From positions 2,046,001-2,110,000 of the forward strand of contig NZ_CP045529.1 of assembly GCF_009429125.1 (NCBI RefSeq): 64,000 bases of DNA. The letters run 5' to 3'. The DNA is from Luteimicrobium xylanilyticum. Its GTDB lineage: Bacteria > Actinomycetota > Actinomycetes > Actinomycetales > Cellulomonadaceae. The first letter of the stretch is position 1. Every line of letters starts with the position of its first letter. Below, one piece after another: positions 21,386 to 31,993 of the stretch. Both the position numbers and the translations under genes were made by a program. A model generated the notes under the pieces. The model saw only the letters and a list, made by a program, of their open reading frames with translations, was not told the DNA's origin and made no database searches.

Positions 21386-22627
21386 TCAGGCCTCCTGCTC
21401 GGTCGTGCTCTGGTTCATGAGGTCGAGGAAGCGGTCGAACAGGTACGCCGCGTCGTGCGGGCCTGCCGCCGCCTCGGGGTGGTACTGCACGGAGAACGCG
21501 GGCAGGTCGAGCGCCTCGAGCCCCTCGACCACCTGGTCGTTGAGCCCGATGTGCGACACGCGCACCCGGCCGTACCGGCCGTCGTCGTAGGGCGCGGTCG
21601 ACTCGCCGTCCAGCGGCGCGTCGACGGCGAAGCCGTGGTTGTGGGCGGTGACCTCGACCTTGCCGGTCGTGCGGTCCATCACGGGCTGGTTGATCCCGCG
21701 GTGCCCGTACGCCAGCTTGTACGTGCCGTAGCCGAGCGCCCGGCCGAAGATCTGGTTGCCGTAGCAGATCCCGAAGTACGGGATCTTGCGGTCCAGGACG
21801 GCGCGCAGCAGCTCGACCTCCGTGGTGGCGGCCCCGGGGTCGCCCGGCCCGTTGGAGAAGAAGACGCCGTCCGGCTGCAGCGACTCGATCGTCGCGATGT
21901 CGGTGGTGGCCGGGACGACGTGCACGCGCATGCCGCGCTCCGCCATCCGGTACGGCGTCATCGACTTGATGCCGAGGTCCACCGCGACGACCGTCGCGAC
22001 CGGCTCCTGCCCGGCGTGCTCGCCGAGCGGCTCGATCGTGTACGCCTCGGTCACCGAGACCTCGGCGGCGAGGGCCGCCCCCTCCATCGCGGGAGCCGAC
22101 CGGACCTCCTCGACCAGGTCCGCGACCGGACGCACACGCCCGCCCCGCACGAGGTCCTCGCCCGAGAAGATCGCGGCGCGCATCACGCCGAGCTCACGCA
22201 GGTGGCGGGTGAGCGCACGCGTGTCGACGTCGCTGATCCCGACGACGCCCTGCGCCGCGAGCTCCTCGTCGAGCGAACGGTCCGCGCGCCAGCTCGAGTA
22301 CCGGCGCGCGGGGTCGCGCACCACGTACCCCGAGACCCAGATCCGGCCCGACTCGGGGTCCTCGTCGTTGACGCCGGTGTTCCCGATGTGCGGCGCCGTC
22401 ATCACGACGATCTGCCGGTGGTAGGAGGGGTCGGTCAGCGTCTCCTGGTACCCGGTCATGCCGGTGTTGAAGACGATCTCCCCGACCGTCGTCCCGCGGG
22501 CGCCGTACGCACGACCCACGCTCGTGCGCCCGTCCTCGAGGACGAGCACCGCGGCGTCGGGCCCCAGGTCGGCGGGCAGCTCGTCGAGCGGCACCGTGGG
22601 AGCCGTCCGGGTTGCGGATGCGTTCAC
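21386..22627 (-). CDS. carA: Carbamoyl-phosphate synthase small subunit (glutaminase)
   Basis: The 413-residue protein hydrolyses glutamine and passes ammonia to CarB. The N-terminal CPSase domain contains [17 protein letters not shown]. The class I amidotransferase domain shows the oxyanion region SNGPGDP, the nucleophile loop FGICYGNQ and the His/Glu of HPEAA. The GTG at 22627 follows a perfect GGAGGAG Shine-Dalgarno sequence and overlaps the stop of the PH-like gene (GTGA). The long in-frame extension upstream has no family similarity. Confidence 0.96.
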   Translation of the reverse strand: MNASATRTAPTVPLDELPADLGPDAAVLVLEDGRTSVGRAYGARGTTVGEIVFNTGMTGYQETLTDPSYHRQIVVMTAPHIGNTGVNDEDPESGRIWVSGYVVRDPARRYSSWRADRSLDEELAAQGVVGISDVDTRALTRHLRELGVMRAAIFSGEDLVRGGRVRPVADLVEEVRSAPAMEGAALAAEVSVTEAYTIEPLGEHAGQEPVATVVAVDLGIKSMTPYRMAERGMRVHVVPATTDIATIESLQPDGVFFSNGPGDPGAATTEVELLRAVLDRKIPYFGICYGNQIFGRALGYGTYKLAYGHRGINQPVMDRTTGKVEVTAHNHGFAVDAPLDGESTAPYDDGRYGRVRVSHIGLNDQVVEGLEALDLPAFSVQYHPEAAAGPHDAAYLFDRFLDLMNQSTTEQEA

Positions 22628-23208
22628 TTCTTCTCCTCCGTCGTCTCCTGCGCGGCGTCGTCCCGCGCGCCGGTCTCGGCCGCGCCCCCGGGGCGCAAGG
22701 CGTTGACCGCGTCGACCAGCAGCGGCCTGTCGGCCGCGTGCCTGGTCCTCAGTCCTGTGTCGAGCGTGACGGGGCCGTCGGTGCCGGGCGCGACCAGCCG
22801 CCACGTCACCACGACGAGCCCGTCCTTGCCCACGAACTTGCCCGCCATCCCGGGCGCCGTCTTCGCCTCCACCACGTCGGCCGCCGGCACGAACACGTCC
22901 TCGGCGCCCTCGCGCTCGACGACCACGCCGCCGTCGAAGACCTGGACGGTGGCGTTCGAGCGGAAGCCGAGGTCGTGCGACGCGACCCGGTCCAGCCAGT
23001 CTCCCGCAGTCGTGCTCGACACGTACACCGCGTCCACGGGCTGGGTCCGGGCCTCGCCCAGTGCCGCGTCGTCGGGCCGCGCGGGCACGGCCGGGACGAT
23101 CGCGCGGCTGCGGCGCGACCGGCCCCGCCAGCCGAACCACATGATCGCGAGCAGCGCGGCCGCGAGGACGATCCAGATCCCGACGGCGACGGGCAGGGGC
23201 AGGTTCAC
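22624..23208 (-). CDS. Membrane-anchored PH-like domain protein of the pyr operon
   Basis: The 194-residue protein has one N-terminal membrane segment (about 5-26, [20 protein letters not shown]) followed by an Arg-rich stop-transfer stretch and a cytosolic beta-rich domain resembling a bacterial PH fold. A homologue occupies the same place between pyrC and carA in mycobacteria (Rv1382). Its function is unknown to me. GTGA overlaps with both pyrC and carA show it is translated as part of the pyrimidine operon. This position suggests, but does not show, a role linked to the pathway or to its membrane association. Confidence 0.8.
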   Translation of the reverse strand: MNLPLPVAVGIWIVLAAALLAIMWFGWRGRSRRSRAIVPAVPARPDDAALGEARTQPVDAVYVSSTTAGDWLDRVASHDLGFRSNATVQVFDGGVVVEREGAEDVFVPAADVVEAKTAPGMAGKFVGKDGLVVVTWRLVAPGTDGPVTLDTGLRTRHAADRPLLVDAVNALRPGGAAETGARDDAAQETTEEKK

Positions 23209-24556
23209 CGCGCACCTCCCACGGCCGCCGCGTCCCGGACGGGCGCACCGTCGAGCACCGTGGCCCGGCCTCGCAGGAACGTCGCGACCACCCGGCCCGG
23301 AAGCTCCCGCCCCGCGAACGGGGTGTTGGCGCTCGCGGTCTCCTGCGCGCGACCGTCGACGACGCGGCGCGCGGCCGGGTCGACGAGCACGAGGTTCGCG
23401 GGCTCGCCCACCGCGAGGGGGCGGCCCTGCGCGAGCTCGCCCGTGTCGATGCGGCCGATCCGGGCCGGGTTGGCCGACATCACGCGTGCGACGTCCGCCC
23501 AGGTGAGCCGGCCGGTGTCGACCATGGTGGCCTGGACGACGCTCAAGGCCGTCTCGAGCCCGGTCATCCCGAACGCGGCCGCCGCCCACTCGCAGTCCTT
23601 GTCCTCGCGGGCGTGCGGGGCGTGGTCGGTCGCGACGATGTCGATCGTCCCGTCGGCGAGCCCCTCGCGGACGGCCTCGACGTCGGTCTGGGTGCGCAGC
23701 GGCGGGTTGACCTTGAACGTCGGGTCGTAGCCGCGCGCCTCCTCGTCGGTCAGGACGAGGTGGTGGGGCGTGACCTCGGCGGTCACGTCGATGCCGCGGC
23801 CCTTGGCCCAGCGGACGATCTCGACCGACCCGGCGGTCGACAGGTGGCACACGTGCAGGCGCGAGCCCACGTGCTCGGCGAGCAGGACGTCCCGGGCGAT
23901 GATCGCCTCCTCGGCGACCGCGGGCCAGCCCGCGAGCCCCAGCTCGGCCGAGACGATCCCCTCGTTCATCTGCGCGCCCTCGGTCAGGCGGGGCTCCTGC
24001 GCGTGCTGGGCCACGACGCCGTCGAACGCCTTGACGTACTCGAGCGCCCGACGCATCAGGACCGGGTCCCAGACGCACTTGCCGTCGTCGGAGAACACCC
24101 GGACGCGGGCCGCGGACTGGGCCATCGCGCCGAGCTCGGCGAGCTGCTCCCCCGCGAGCCCGACGCTCACGGCACCGACGGGGTGCACGTCGACCCAGCC
24201 GGCGTCGCGGCCGATCCGCCACACCTGCTCGACGACGCCCGCGGTGTCCGCGACCGGTGTGGTGTTGGCCATCGCGTGGACGGCCGTGAAGCCGCCCGCC
24301 GCGGCGGAGCGGGTCCCGGACTCGATGGTCTCGGTGTCCTCGCGTCCGGGTTCGCGCAGGTGCGTGTGCAGGTCGACGAGCCCGGGCAGCGCGACGAGGT
24401 CGGCACCGTCGACGACGACCGCCTCCTCGGGCACGTCGGCCTCCGGGAGCTGCGCCTCGATGCGGGCGATCACACCGTCACGCAGGAGTACGTCCGCCCG
24501 CTCGCCCCCGAGCGGTCGCACCCCGCGGAGCACGTAGGTGGTCGTCGCGTCGTGGC

Positions 24557-24560
<4 letters not shown>
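23205..24560 (-). CDS. pyrC: Dihydroorotase
   Basis: This 451-residue amidohydrolase cyclises carbamoyl-aspartate to dihydroorotate. Metal-binding motifs are visible: [10 protein letters not shown] near residue 65, the HLSTAGS and TPHHLVLT stretches that supply further His ligands, and the catalytic Asp in [12 protein letters not shown]. It is of the longer type I class typical of Gram-positives. The ATG overlaps the pyrB stop (ATGA) and its own stop overlaps the PH-like gene start. Confidence 0.96.
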
Positions 24561-26265
<1,705 letters not shown>

Positions 26266-26364
26266 TCAGGTGAAGGGCGCGCTGCGCCGTCGGCCAGTCT
26301 ACCGGAGGGCGTGCACGATCTCGCCCGACCACGCCCCGGCGCTCGTGAGGCTCGTCACGGAACC

Positions 26365-27810
26365 TCACGCCCTCGACGGGTCGACGGCCCCCTGCAGGAC
26401 CTGGGCGAGCACAGGGTGCTTCACCTCGGGCGGGAGCGCCTCGACGGTCGCCATGACGACGGCGAGATCCTCGGGCAGGCCCTCGGCGAGGACCCGCTCG
26501 GCGAGGGTCGGGTCGGGCGCGGCGGGCGGCATCCCCCGCACCTCGTCAGCGCCGGCACGCAGCGCCTGCACGAGCTCGTCGGCCACCCGCTCGGTGACCG
26601 GCGTGACCGTCAGGTGTGCCGTCCTCGGAAGGCGCGTGCCGTCGTCCTGCGTCAGGGCGGGCTGCGCCTGCAGCAGGAACCCGCGCCGCCGCACGGCGTC
26701 GACGAGCAGGAACGGGTCCACGCGCCGCCCCGCGGGCGCGGCGTCGTCGGCGGCGAGCGCGACCAGCGGCCCCTCCGGTCGCCCGACGACGCGCAGACCC
26801 TCGATCTGCTCGCCGGCGTCGACCAGGACCCGGGTCGCGCGCCGGGTGCGGGCCACGAGCCGGGCGAAGCCCTCGGTGCCGAGCGTGCGCGTGATCGCCC
26901 ACGCCGCCGCCATGGGACCGGCGGCCCGCGAGCCGAGCACCGTCGGGTTGACCACGGGGTATCCCGGCCACGCCGACGTCACGAAGTACTGCGCGAGGTG
27001 GCGCTCCCGGCCCCGGTACAGGACGACCGACGCGCCCTTCGGTGCGTAGCCGTACTTGTGCAGGTCCGCCGACATCGACGTCACCCCGGGGACGGCGAGG
27101 TCCCAGCGGGGTAGAGCTCGCTCCCCCGGCTCCCCCCACCACGGCAGCACCCAGCCGCCCAGGCACGCGTCCACGTGGCAGGCGACGCCCCGCTCGGCGG
27201 CGCCCGCCGCCACCTGTGCCACGGGGTCGAGCACCCCGAACGGGTACGACGGCGCGCTCACGACGACGAGCGCGGTGCGATCGTCGACCTCGGCGAGCAG
27301 GCGGTCGGCGTCGAACGTGCCCGTGGCCGGGTCGACCGGGACGCTCACCAGGTCGAGGTCCAGGTAGGCGGCCGCCTTGTGGAACGCGGGGTGCGCCGTC
27401 GTCGGGGCGACCAGACGCGGGCGGGCCTGCGCCCGCGCCGGATCCTCTGCACGCCACACGTCGCGCGCCGACTTCACAGCGAGCAGGCACGACTCCGTGC
27501 CGCCGGACGTGACCGAGCCCACCACGTCGTCGCCGCCGTGCAGCACCTCGCGCGCGAGCGCGACCAGGTCACGCTCGAGGGTCGCGACCGACCGGAACGT
27601 CGTCGGGTCGAGCCCGTTGACCGGCAGGAACAGGCGCACCGCCTCCGCCGCCAGCTCGTCGAGCGCCGCATCCCCCGGGTCGTACACGTACGACAGCACC
27701 CGACCACCGTGCGTGGGCGGGTCCTCGTCGCGCAGCCGCCCGAGCTCCGCGAGCACCTCGGATGCAGCCGCAGCACCGACGACGGACGGGACGGGCGAGG
27801 GGACGCTCAT
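26365..27810 (-). CDS. PLP-dependent group II decarboxylase, sphingosine-1-phosphate-lyase-like
   Basis: The 481-residue protein is a fold-type I PLP enzyme. It has the phosphate-binding TSGGTES (101-107), Asp214 in HVDA for the PLP ring nitrogen, and Lys252 in SADLHKYGYAPKG. That last motif closely follows sphinganine/sphingosine-1-phosphate lyases rather than glutamate decarboxylases. Family members cleave long-chain-base phosphates into an aldehyde and phosphoethanolamine, but bacterial substrates vary. The ATG at 27810 overlaps the stop of an MFS_2 transporter gene (ATGA), so the two probably act together. The pair sits between nusB and the pyr operon, an unusual place. Confidence 0.82.
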   Translation of the reverse strand: MSVPSPVPSVVGAAAASEVLAELGRLRDEDPPTHGGRVLSYVYDPGDAALDELAAEAVRLFLPVNGLDPTTFRSVATLERDLVALAREVLHGGDDVVGSVTSGGTESCLLAVKSARDVWRAEDPARAQARPRLVAPTTAHPAFHKAAAYLDLDLVSVPVDPATGTFDADRLLAEVDDRTALVVVSAPSYPFGVLDPVAQVAAGAAERGVACHVDACLGGWVLPWWGEPGERALPRWDLAVPGVTSMSADLHKYGYAPKGASVVLYRGRERHLAQYFVTSAWPGYPVVNPTVLGSRAAGPMAAAWAITRTLGTEGFARLVARTRRATRVLVDAGEQIEGLRVVGRPEGPLVALAADDAAPAGRRVDPFLLVDAVRRRGFLLQAQPALTQDDGTRLPRTAHLTVTPVTERVADELVQALRAGADEVRGMPPAAPDPTLAERVLAEGLPEDLAVVMATVEALPPEVKHPVLAQVLQGAVDPSRA

Positions 27811-29240
27811 GCGGGCTCCTGAGAGGTGGGGGCGTCGACCACCGCGGCCGACAGCGGATAGCGGGACAACGGCACCAGGCTGAGCAGCGTGAGCGCCGCG
27901 GGCAGCACGGTGAACGCGAGCACCACCCCGAGCCGGGCGCTCGCGGGCTGCGCGACCGCCTCGGTCGCGGTGTGCGAGACGAAGCCGGTGACGGCGAGGA
28001 TCCCGAGGACGAGCGTCGGGCCGAGCGCGAGGCCGGCGGTCTCCCCCGCGGTCCAGACGCCGCTGAGGATGCCGGCCCGCTCGGCGCCGCGCTCGCGGGC
28101 GTCGACGGCGATCACGTCGGGAAGCATGGCGAGCGGGTAGAGCTGCATGCCCGCGTACGCGACGCCCGCGGCGGCGACGGGCGCGTAGACCCAGGCGCCG
28201 GGAGCCCAGTGCATCGGAAGGAGGGCGAGCGCGGCCGCGGCGAACAGCACCGTGGACCCGACCAGGGCCCGCCGCTTCCCGACCCGGCGCGCGACCCGGG
28301 TCGCGAGCGGCATGACGAGGAGCGCGGGCGCGACGAGCGCCGCGAACAGGAACGTCACGTCCGTCTCGTCGCCGAGGGTGTACGTCGCGACGTACTGCGC
28401 GCCGGCGAGCATCCCTCCGGTGGCCAGTGCCTGGAGCACGAAGACGGCGACCAGGCGCCGGAACGCCGCCACCTCGGCGATCGCAGCGACCCCCGTCCGG
28501 AGGTGCGCCGCGACGTGGCGGACGCGACCCGGAGAGGAGGGGGTGGCGGGTCGTGGTGGTACCGAGGCGGATCGCGTCCCACGCCTGGGCGCCCCCCACC
28601 AGGCGCCCAGCATCCCCAGCCCGAGCACCACGCCGCACACGACGCCCATGAGCAGGTAGCCGGGCCGCCCTCCACCGGCGCCGTCGCGCAGAGCCGGTCC
28701 ACCTGCTCCGAAGGCGAGGATCGCGACGGCGAGCACGGCGATACGGGGCGCGACGAGTCGCGTCCGGGTCGTGTAGTCGGGCGCGATCTCGGCGGGGAGC
28801 GCGATGTAGGGCACCTGGAACACGGAGTAGGCGGTCGCGGCGAGGAGGAACGTCACGACGACCCACCCCGCCGCGCCGCCACCCGTCAGGGCGGCGGGGA
28901 CGGCGAAGACGGCCGCGAACAGGAACGGGAGCGTGAGCGCGCCCGTGAGCAGGAAGGGGCGGCGGGTCCCGCGGCGCGCGGCCGACGTGTCCGACGCGGC
29001 GCCGATCGCGGGGGCGAGGAGCACGTCCCAGACCTTGGGGACCGTCACGACGAGGCTCGCCAACCCGGCCGAGACACCGAGCGTGTCGGTGAGGTAGTAC
29101 GCGAGCACCAGCCCCGGCAGGGTCCCGAAGCCCCCGGTACCGACCGAGCCGGACGCATACCCGACGATCGCGCGACGGGACAGGACGGGCGCGACCGAAG
29201 GGCCGCTCGTCGGCTGGGGCTGCGGTGACGTCGTCGGCAC
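27807..29240 (-). CDS. MFS transporter of the GPH/MFS_2 type
   Basis: This 477-residue polytopic protein has about 12 membrane segments and the MFS_2 (melibiose-type, GPH) pattern, for example VVTVPKVWDVLLAPAIGAASD between helices 2 and 3 and FQVPYIALPAEIAPDYTTRTRL. Family substrates are sugars, or lysophospholipids in animal MFSD2 proteins. The substrate here is unknown. It starts with GTG and overlaps the sphingosine-phosphate-lyase-like gene by four bases, so a linked uptake-and-cleavage function is a reasonable inference. The start codon is about 98 bp after nusB, from which it is separated by a strong terminator. Confidence 0.82.
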   Translation of the reverse strand: MPTTSPQPQPTSGPSVAPVLSRRAIVGYASGSVGTGGFGTLPGLVLAYYLTDTLGVSAGLASLVVTVPKVWDVLLAPAIGAASDTSAARRGTRRPFLLTGALTLPFLFAAVFAVPAALTGGGAAGWVVVTFLLAATAYSVFQVPYIALPAEIAPDYTTRTRLVAPRIAVLAVAILAFGAGGPALRDGAGGGRPGYLLMGVVCGVVLGLGMLGAWWGAPRRGTRSASVPPRPATPSSPGRVRHVAAHLRTGVAAIAEVAAFRRLVAVFVLQALATGGMLAGAQYVATYTLGDETDVTFLFAALVAPALLVMPLATRVARRVGKRRALVGSTVLFAAAALALLPMHWAPGAWVYAPVAAAGVAYAGMQLYPLAMLPDVIAVDARERGAERAGILSGVWTAGETAGLALGPTLVLGILAVTGFVSHTATEAVAQPASARLGVVLAFTVLPAALTLLSLVPLSRYPLSAAVVDAPTSQEPA

Positions 29241-29281
29241 CCGAGCATGATGCCTGACGGGAGCCGGCCGGCGAAAACGAC

Positions 29282-29322
29282 GGAGCCCCCGCTCCGCACG
29301 GTGGGTGCGGCCCGGGGGCTCC
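29282..29322 (-). terminator. Intrinsic terminator of the efp-nusB operon
   Basis: GGAGCCCCCG (29282-29291) and CGGGGGCTCC (29313-29322) form perfect 10-bp arms, with an inner CCGCAC/GTGCGG stem. On the minus strand the hairpin is followed by GTCGTTTTC, a short T-rich tail. It lies 16 bp after the nusB stop and isolates nusB from the MFS_2 gene. Confidence 0.85.
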
Positions 29323-29338
29323 GGAACGAGCAGGGGCG

Positions 29339-29755
29339 TCAGGCCCGCAGGGTGGGGCCGAGCTCGGCGACCCGGGCCAGCAGCCCGTTGACGAACGACG
29401 GCGACTCGTCGGTCGACAGCGACGTCGCGAGCGACACGGCCTCGTCGAGCGCGACGCCGTCGGGGACGTCGTCGTTGTAGAGGATCTCCCAGACGCCGAC
29501 GCGGAGGATCGCGCGGTCCACGACCGGCATCCGCTCGATCGTCCAGCCGTGCGAGTAGGTCGAGAGGACCTCGTCGATGCGCTCGCGGTGCTCGTCCACG
29601 CCCTCGACGATCTCGACCGCGTACTGCGGCAGGGACGCCTGCGTGCCCGGCTCGGAGACGCGCTCCGACAGCATGGTGACCGGCGCGATGCCGCGCGAGT
29701 CCGCCTCGTAGAGGACGTCGACCGCGCGCTTGCGTGCCTTGCTGCGCGCTGCCAC
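29339..29755 (-). CDS. nusB: Transcription antitermination factor NusB
   Basis: The 138-residue all-helical protein binds boxA RNA with S10 (NusE) to support rRNA antitermination. It shows the family pattern: ARSKARKRAVDVLYEAD at the N-terminus, WTIERMPVVDRAILRVGVWEI, and VALDEAVSLATSLSTDESPSFVNGLLARV at the C-terminus. It starts with GTG only one base after the efp stop, so the two genes form an operon, as is common in Gram-positives. A strong terminator follows. Confidence 0.95.
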   Translation of the reverse strand: MAARSKARKRAVDVLYEADSRGIAPVTMLSERVSEPGTQASLPQYAVEIVEGVDEHRERIDEVLSTYSHGWTIERMPVVDRAILRVGVWEILYNDDVPDGVALDEAVSLATSLSTDESPSFVNGLLARVAELGPTLRA

Positions 29756-29756
29756 G

Positions 29757-30320
29757 TCAGTCGTTCACGCGGCCGAGGTACGACCCATCGCGGGTGTCGA
29801 CCTTGACCTTCGTGCCGGCCTCGAGGAAGAGCGGGACCTGGATGGTCGCACCGGTCTCGAGGGTCGCGGGCTTGGTGCCGCCCGTCGAGCGGTCGCCCTG
29901 CAGGCCGGGCTCGGTGTACGTGACCTCGAGGACCACGGAGGCGGGGAGCTCGACGAACAGCGGCGAGCCGTCGTGCGTCGCGACGATCGCGTTCTGGTTC
30001 TCGAGCATGTAGTCCGACGCGCTGCCGACCGTGGTGGCCGCGACCGGGAGCTGGTCGTAGGTGACGGTGTCCATGAAGATGAAGTCGTCGCCGTCGCGGT
30101 ACAGGTACTGCATGTCGCGCTTGTCGACGTTCGCCGTCTCGATCTTCGCGCCGGCGTTGAACGTCCTGTCGACCACCTTGCCCGAGAGCACGTTCTTGAG
30201 CTTCGTGCGGACGAACGCGCCGCCCTTGCCGGGCTTGACGTGCTGGAACTCGATGACGGTCCAGAGCTGGCCGTCCAGGTTGAGCACGGTGCCGTTCTTG
30301 ATGTCGTTGGTGGTCGCCAC
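29757..30320 (-). CDS. efp: Elongation factor P
   Basis: EF-P rescues ribosomes stalled on polyproline stretches. The 187-residue protein has the three beta-barrel domains of the family. The tip loop is [14 protein letters not shown], with Lys32 at the position that is modified or contacts the peptidyl-tRNA CCA end. The C-terminal OB-like domain contains [21 protein letters not shown]. It starts with GTG. A TAAGAT -10 element (30410-30405) overlaps the stop codon of the upstream membrane gene and could drive efp-nusB. No modification enzyme gene is nearby. Confidence 0.95.
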   Translation of the reverse strand: MATTNDIKNGTVLNLDGQLWTVIEFQHVKPGKGGAFVRTKLKNVLSGKVVDRTFNAGAKIETANVDKRDMQYLYRDGDDFIFMDTVTYDQLPVAATTVGSASDYMLENQNAIVATHDGSPLFVELPASVVLEVTYTEPGLQGDRSTGGTKPATLETGATIQVPLFLEAGTKVKVDTRDGSYLGRVND

Positions 30321-30404
30321 GTTCTGCTTCCTGAGTCGGGGGTGAGGGCCGCTGCGGCCCGTCGGGTCTGAGCTCGGGCGCGAACCCGAGAAAAAGCCCA
30401 GGCA

Positions 30405-30410
30405 ATCTTA
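30405..30410 (-). promoter_or_regulatory. Candidate -10 element for efp-nusB
   Basis: TAAGAT on the minus strand is a good -10 match about 85 bp upstream of the efp GTG and includes the TAA stop of the preceding gene. No convincing -35 is seen. The intervening leader contains a CTCGGG/CCCGAG hairpin (about 30373-30390) without a following T-run. Confidence 0.4.
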
Positions 30411-30827
30411 CCTGACGAGCCCGTTCAGCCACAGACCGAGCAGCCCGGCCGCGCCCGCCCACGCGAGCGAGGCGAGGGTGCCGATGACGAACCGCTCCGA
30501 GACTCCGGGGTTGTCGCGGATCTCGGGGTAGCGCCCGAGGCCCTTGACAGCGACGACCACCGCGACCCCGGCGGGGAATCCCGCCAGCAGGCAGCCGGTC
30601 ACGGCGAGCCGCTCGAGGATGCCGATCCAGGTGCCGCCGCGAAGCACCGCCGCAGCGTCGGGGGCCTCGGGCGAGGGCGCGGCGTCGGCACTCCCGCTCG
30701 CCTCGCTCGCGGACGTGCGGCCGGCGGCCCGCAGGACCGCCGGGACGACGACGAGGCCTCCGAGCACGCTCACTGCGAGCAGCCCCACCGAGATGCCGGC
30801 GACGGCGAGGGCCTGGCCGGCGCTCAT
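30408..30827 (-). CDS. Small membrane protein paired with a SatD-like regulator
   Basis: The 139-residue protein has three or four hydrophobic segments (about 7-32, 70-95 and 113-137), separated by an Ala/Glu/Ser-rich loop (about 38-60). I do not recognise a named function. Its ATG overlaps the stop of the SatD-like gene (ATGA), so the pair is translationally coupled. Small membrane partners of this kind accompany SatD-type regulators in other Gram-positives. A role in sensing or transport is only inferred. It ends just before the efp promoter. Confidence 0.75.
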   Translation of the reverse strand: MSAGQALAVAGISVGLLAVSVLGGLVVVPAVLRAAGRTSASEASGSADAAPSPEAPDAAAVLRGGTWIGILERLAVTGCLLAGFPAGVAVVVAVKGLGRYPEIRDNPGVSERFVIGTLASLAWAGAAGLLGLWLNGLVR

Positions 30828-31453
30828 GCGCTGACACCTGTGCCGCTCACGTCAGCCTCCTCGAGCAGCCGTGCCGCGAGCGGACGCGCCGCGGCTTCCT
30901 CGGGCCACATGCTAGCCCGCACCCGCTGGCTGACCGCCTGCGCCGACACGCCCAGGCGGGCGGCGGCGGCACGCTGGCTGAGGCCCGCCGCCACGAGGTC
31001 GACGGCCTCCCAGCCGGCATCGGTCCGACGCGCGGCGACGCTCGCGAGAAGCTGGAGCACGGCCTCGGCGTCGGCCGCTCGCTCGGCCGCGGACCCGCCG
31101 TCGTCCCCCACGACGGCGACCGGGAGCTCGCCCGCGCGACGCTTGGCCCGCTCGACCGCCTCGCGAGCCCGGACGAACGCCGCGCCCGAGCCCTCGCGCG
31201 TGCTCGCGGGCAGCGGCTCGTCGACCGGTCCGACGCCGACCCCCACGCTCCACTCCCCCAGCCGGGCGACCCGCAGGACGACGTCGAGGACCGTGGGCGC
31301 GTCGTCGAGCACGCCCTGGACCTCGTCGCCGACCGTGCGGTCGAACCCGAGCACGACGCCCGGGGCGCCTGCGCCCGGCAGCGCGCCGAGCAGCTCCGGG
31401 ACCCGGTCGCCACGGCGGCGACTGGCACGTTGGTCGATCGTCAGGACCCACAT
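30824..31453 (-). CDS. SatD-like DNA-binding regulator
   Basis: The 209-residue protein begins MWVLTIDQRASRRRGDRVPEL, a start seen in SatD-type proteins. It has an alpha/beta central region and a C-terminal helix-turn-helix at about residues 157-180 (GLSQRAAAARLGVSAQAVSQ). Assignment to the SatD family is moderate. The ATG is six bases after TAACCT with no Shine-Dalgarno sequence, so a leaderless start is likely. A 20-bp near-perfect palindrome covers its -35 region, which suggests autorepression. It is coupled to the small membrane protein downstream. Confidence 0.72.
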   Translation of the reverse strand: MWVLTIDQRASRRRGDRVPELLGALPGAGAPGVVLGFDRTVGDEVQGVLDDAPTVLDVVLRVARLGEWSVGVGVGPVDEPLPASTREGSGAAFVRAREAVERAKRRAGELPVAVVGDDGGSAAERAADAEAVLQLLASVAARRTDAGWEAVDLVAAGLSQRAAAARLGVSAQAVSQRVRASMWPEEAAARPLAARLLEEADVSGTGVSA

Positions 31454-31469
31454 GCCACAAGGTTATGCC

Positions 31470-31489
31470 CTTGATTCTGAAGAATCAAG
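31470..31489. promoter_or_regulatory. Palindromic operator overlapping the promoter of the SatD-like gene
   Basis: CTTGATTCT (31470-31478) and AGAATCAAG (31481-31489) form perfect 9-bp arms around a 2-bp centre. On the minus strand the operator contains a -35-like TTGATT (31488-31483). This lies exactly 17 bp from the -10-like TAACCT (31465-31460), and the ATG follows six bases later. The A+T-rich palindrome stands out sharply from the surrounding high-G+C DNA. Binding here would block the promoter. The obvious candidate ligand is the gene's own product. Confidence 0.7.
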
Positions 31490-31519
31490 CCTCAGGCCTT
31501 TACTCCGGGGAGACCAGGC

Positions 31520-31960
31520 TCACGCCTTGGCGACGACCGCCAGCAGCGCCAGCCGGTACGAGTCGAAGCCGAACCCCGCCACCGTGCCGGTCGCCACCGG
31601 CCCGATCACCGACGTGTGCCGGAACTCCTCGCGCGCCATCGGGTTCGAGATGTGCACCTCGACCAGCACCAGGCCCGCCTTCGTGACCATCGCCGCCGCG
31701 TCCCGCAACGAGTAGGAGTAGTGCGTGAACGCCGCCGGGTTCAGCACCACGTGCGCGCCCGAGTCCACGGCCTCGTACAACCAGTGCACGAGCTCGGCCT
31801 CGTCGTCCGTCTGCCGCACCTCGGCGCCCACACCCAGCTCGTCCGACCACCCAGCCACCTGCTCCCGCAGGTCGGCGAGACTCAGCGCCCCGTACACGTC
31901 GGGCTCCCTCACCCCCAGGCGACCCAGGTTCGGACCGTTCAGCACCAGCACGCGCGTCAT
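31520..31960 (-). CDS. aroQ: 3-dehydroquinate dehydratase, type II
   Basis: The 146-residue enzyme catalyses the third step of the shikimate pathway. It shows LNGPNLGRLGVREPDVYG with the catalytic Arg and Tyr in the flexible loop, the NPAAFTHYSYSLRDA segment, and the HISNPMAREEFRHTS motif with the catalytic His and substrate-binding residues. The ATG at 31960 gives the canonical start; the frame is open far upstream but without similarity. TACCCT ends seven bases before the ATG. It is separated from aroB by a plus-strand accessory block of about 4.5 kb. Confidence 0.96.
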   Translation of the reverse strand: MTRVLVLNGPNLGRLGVREPDVYGALSLADLREQVAGWSDELGVGAEVRQTDDEAELVHWLYEAVDSGAHVVLNPAAFTHYSYSLRDAAAMVTKAGLVLVEVHISNPMAREEFRHTSVIGPVATGTVAGFGFDSYRLALLAVVAKA

Positions 31961-31993
31961 GCTCCCGAGGGTAGCGGGCCGTAGCATGCGCTC

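Noticed and set aside
30373-30390. CTCGGG/CCCGAG hairpin near a run of five T or A as a terminator for the SatD-like operon
   Set aside because: On the minus strand the T-run precedes the hairpin, and on the plus strand no gene reads into it. It is within the efp leader.
26365-30837. A 1490-codon minus-strand frame spanning the lyase, MFS_2, nusB and efp region
   Set aside because: Only its last 481 codons, from the ATG at 27810, match a protein family. The rest is an open frame through other genes with low-complexity residues.
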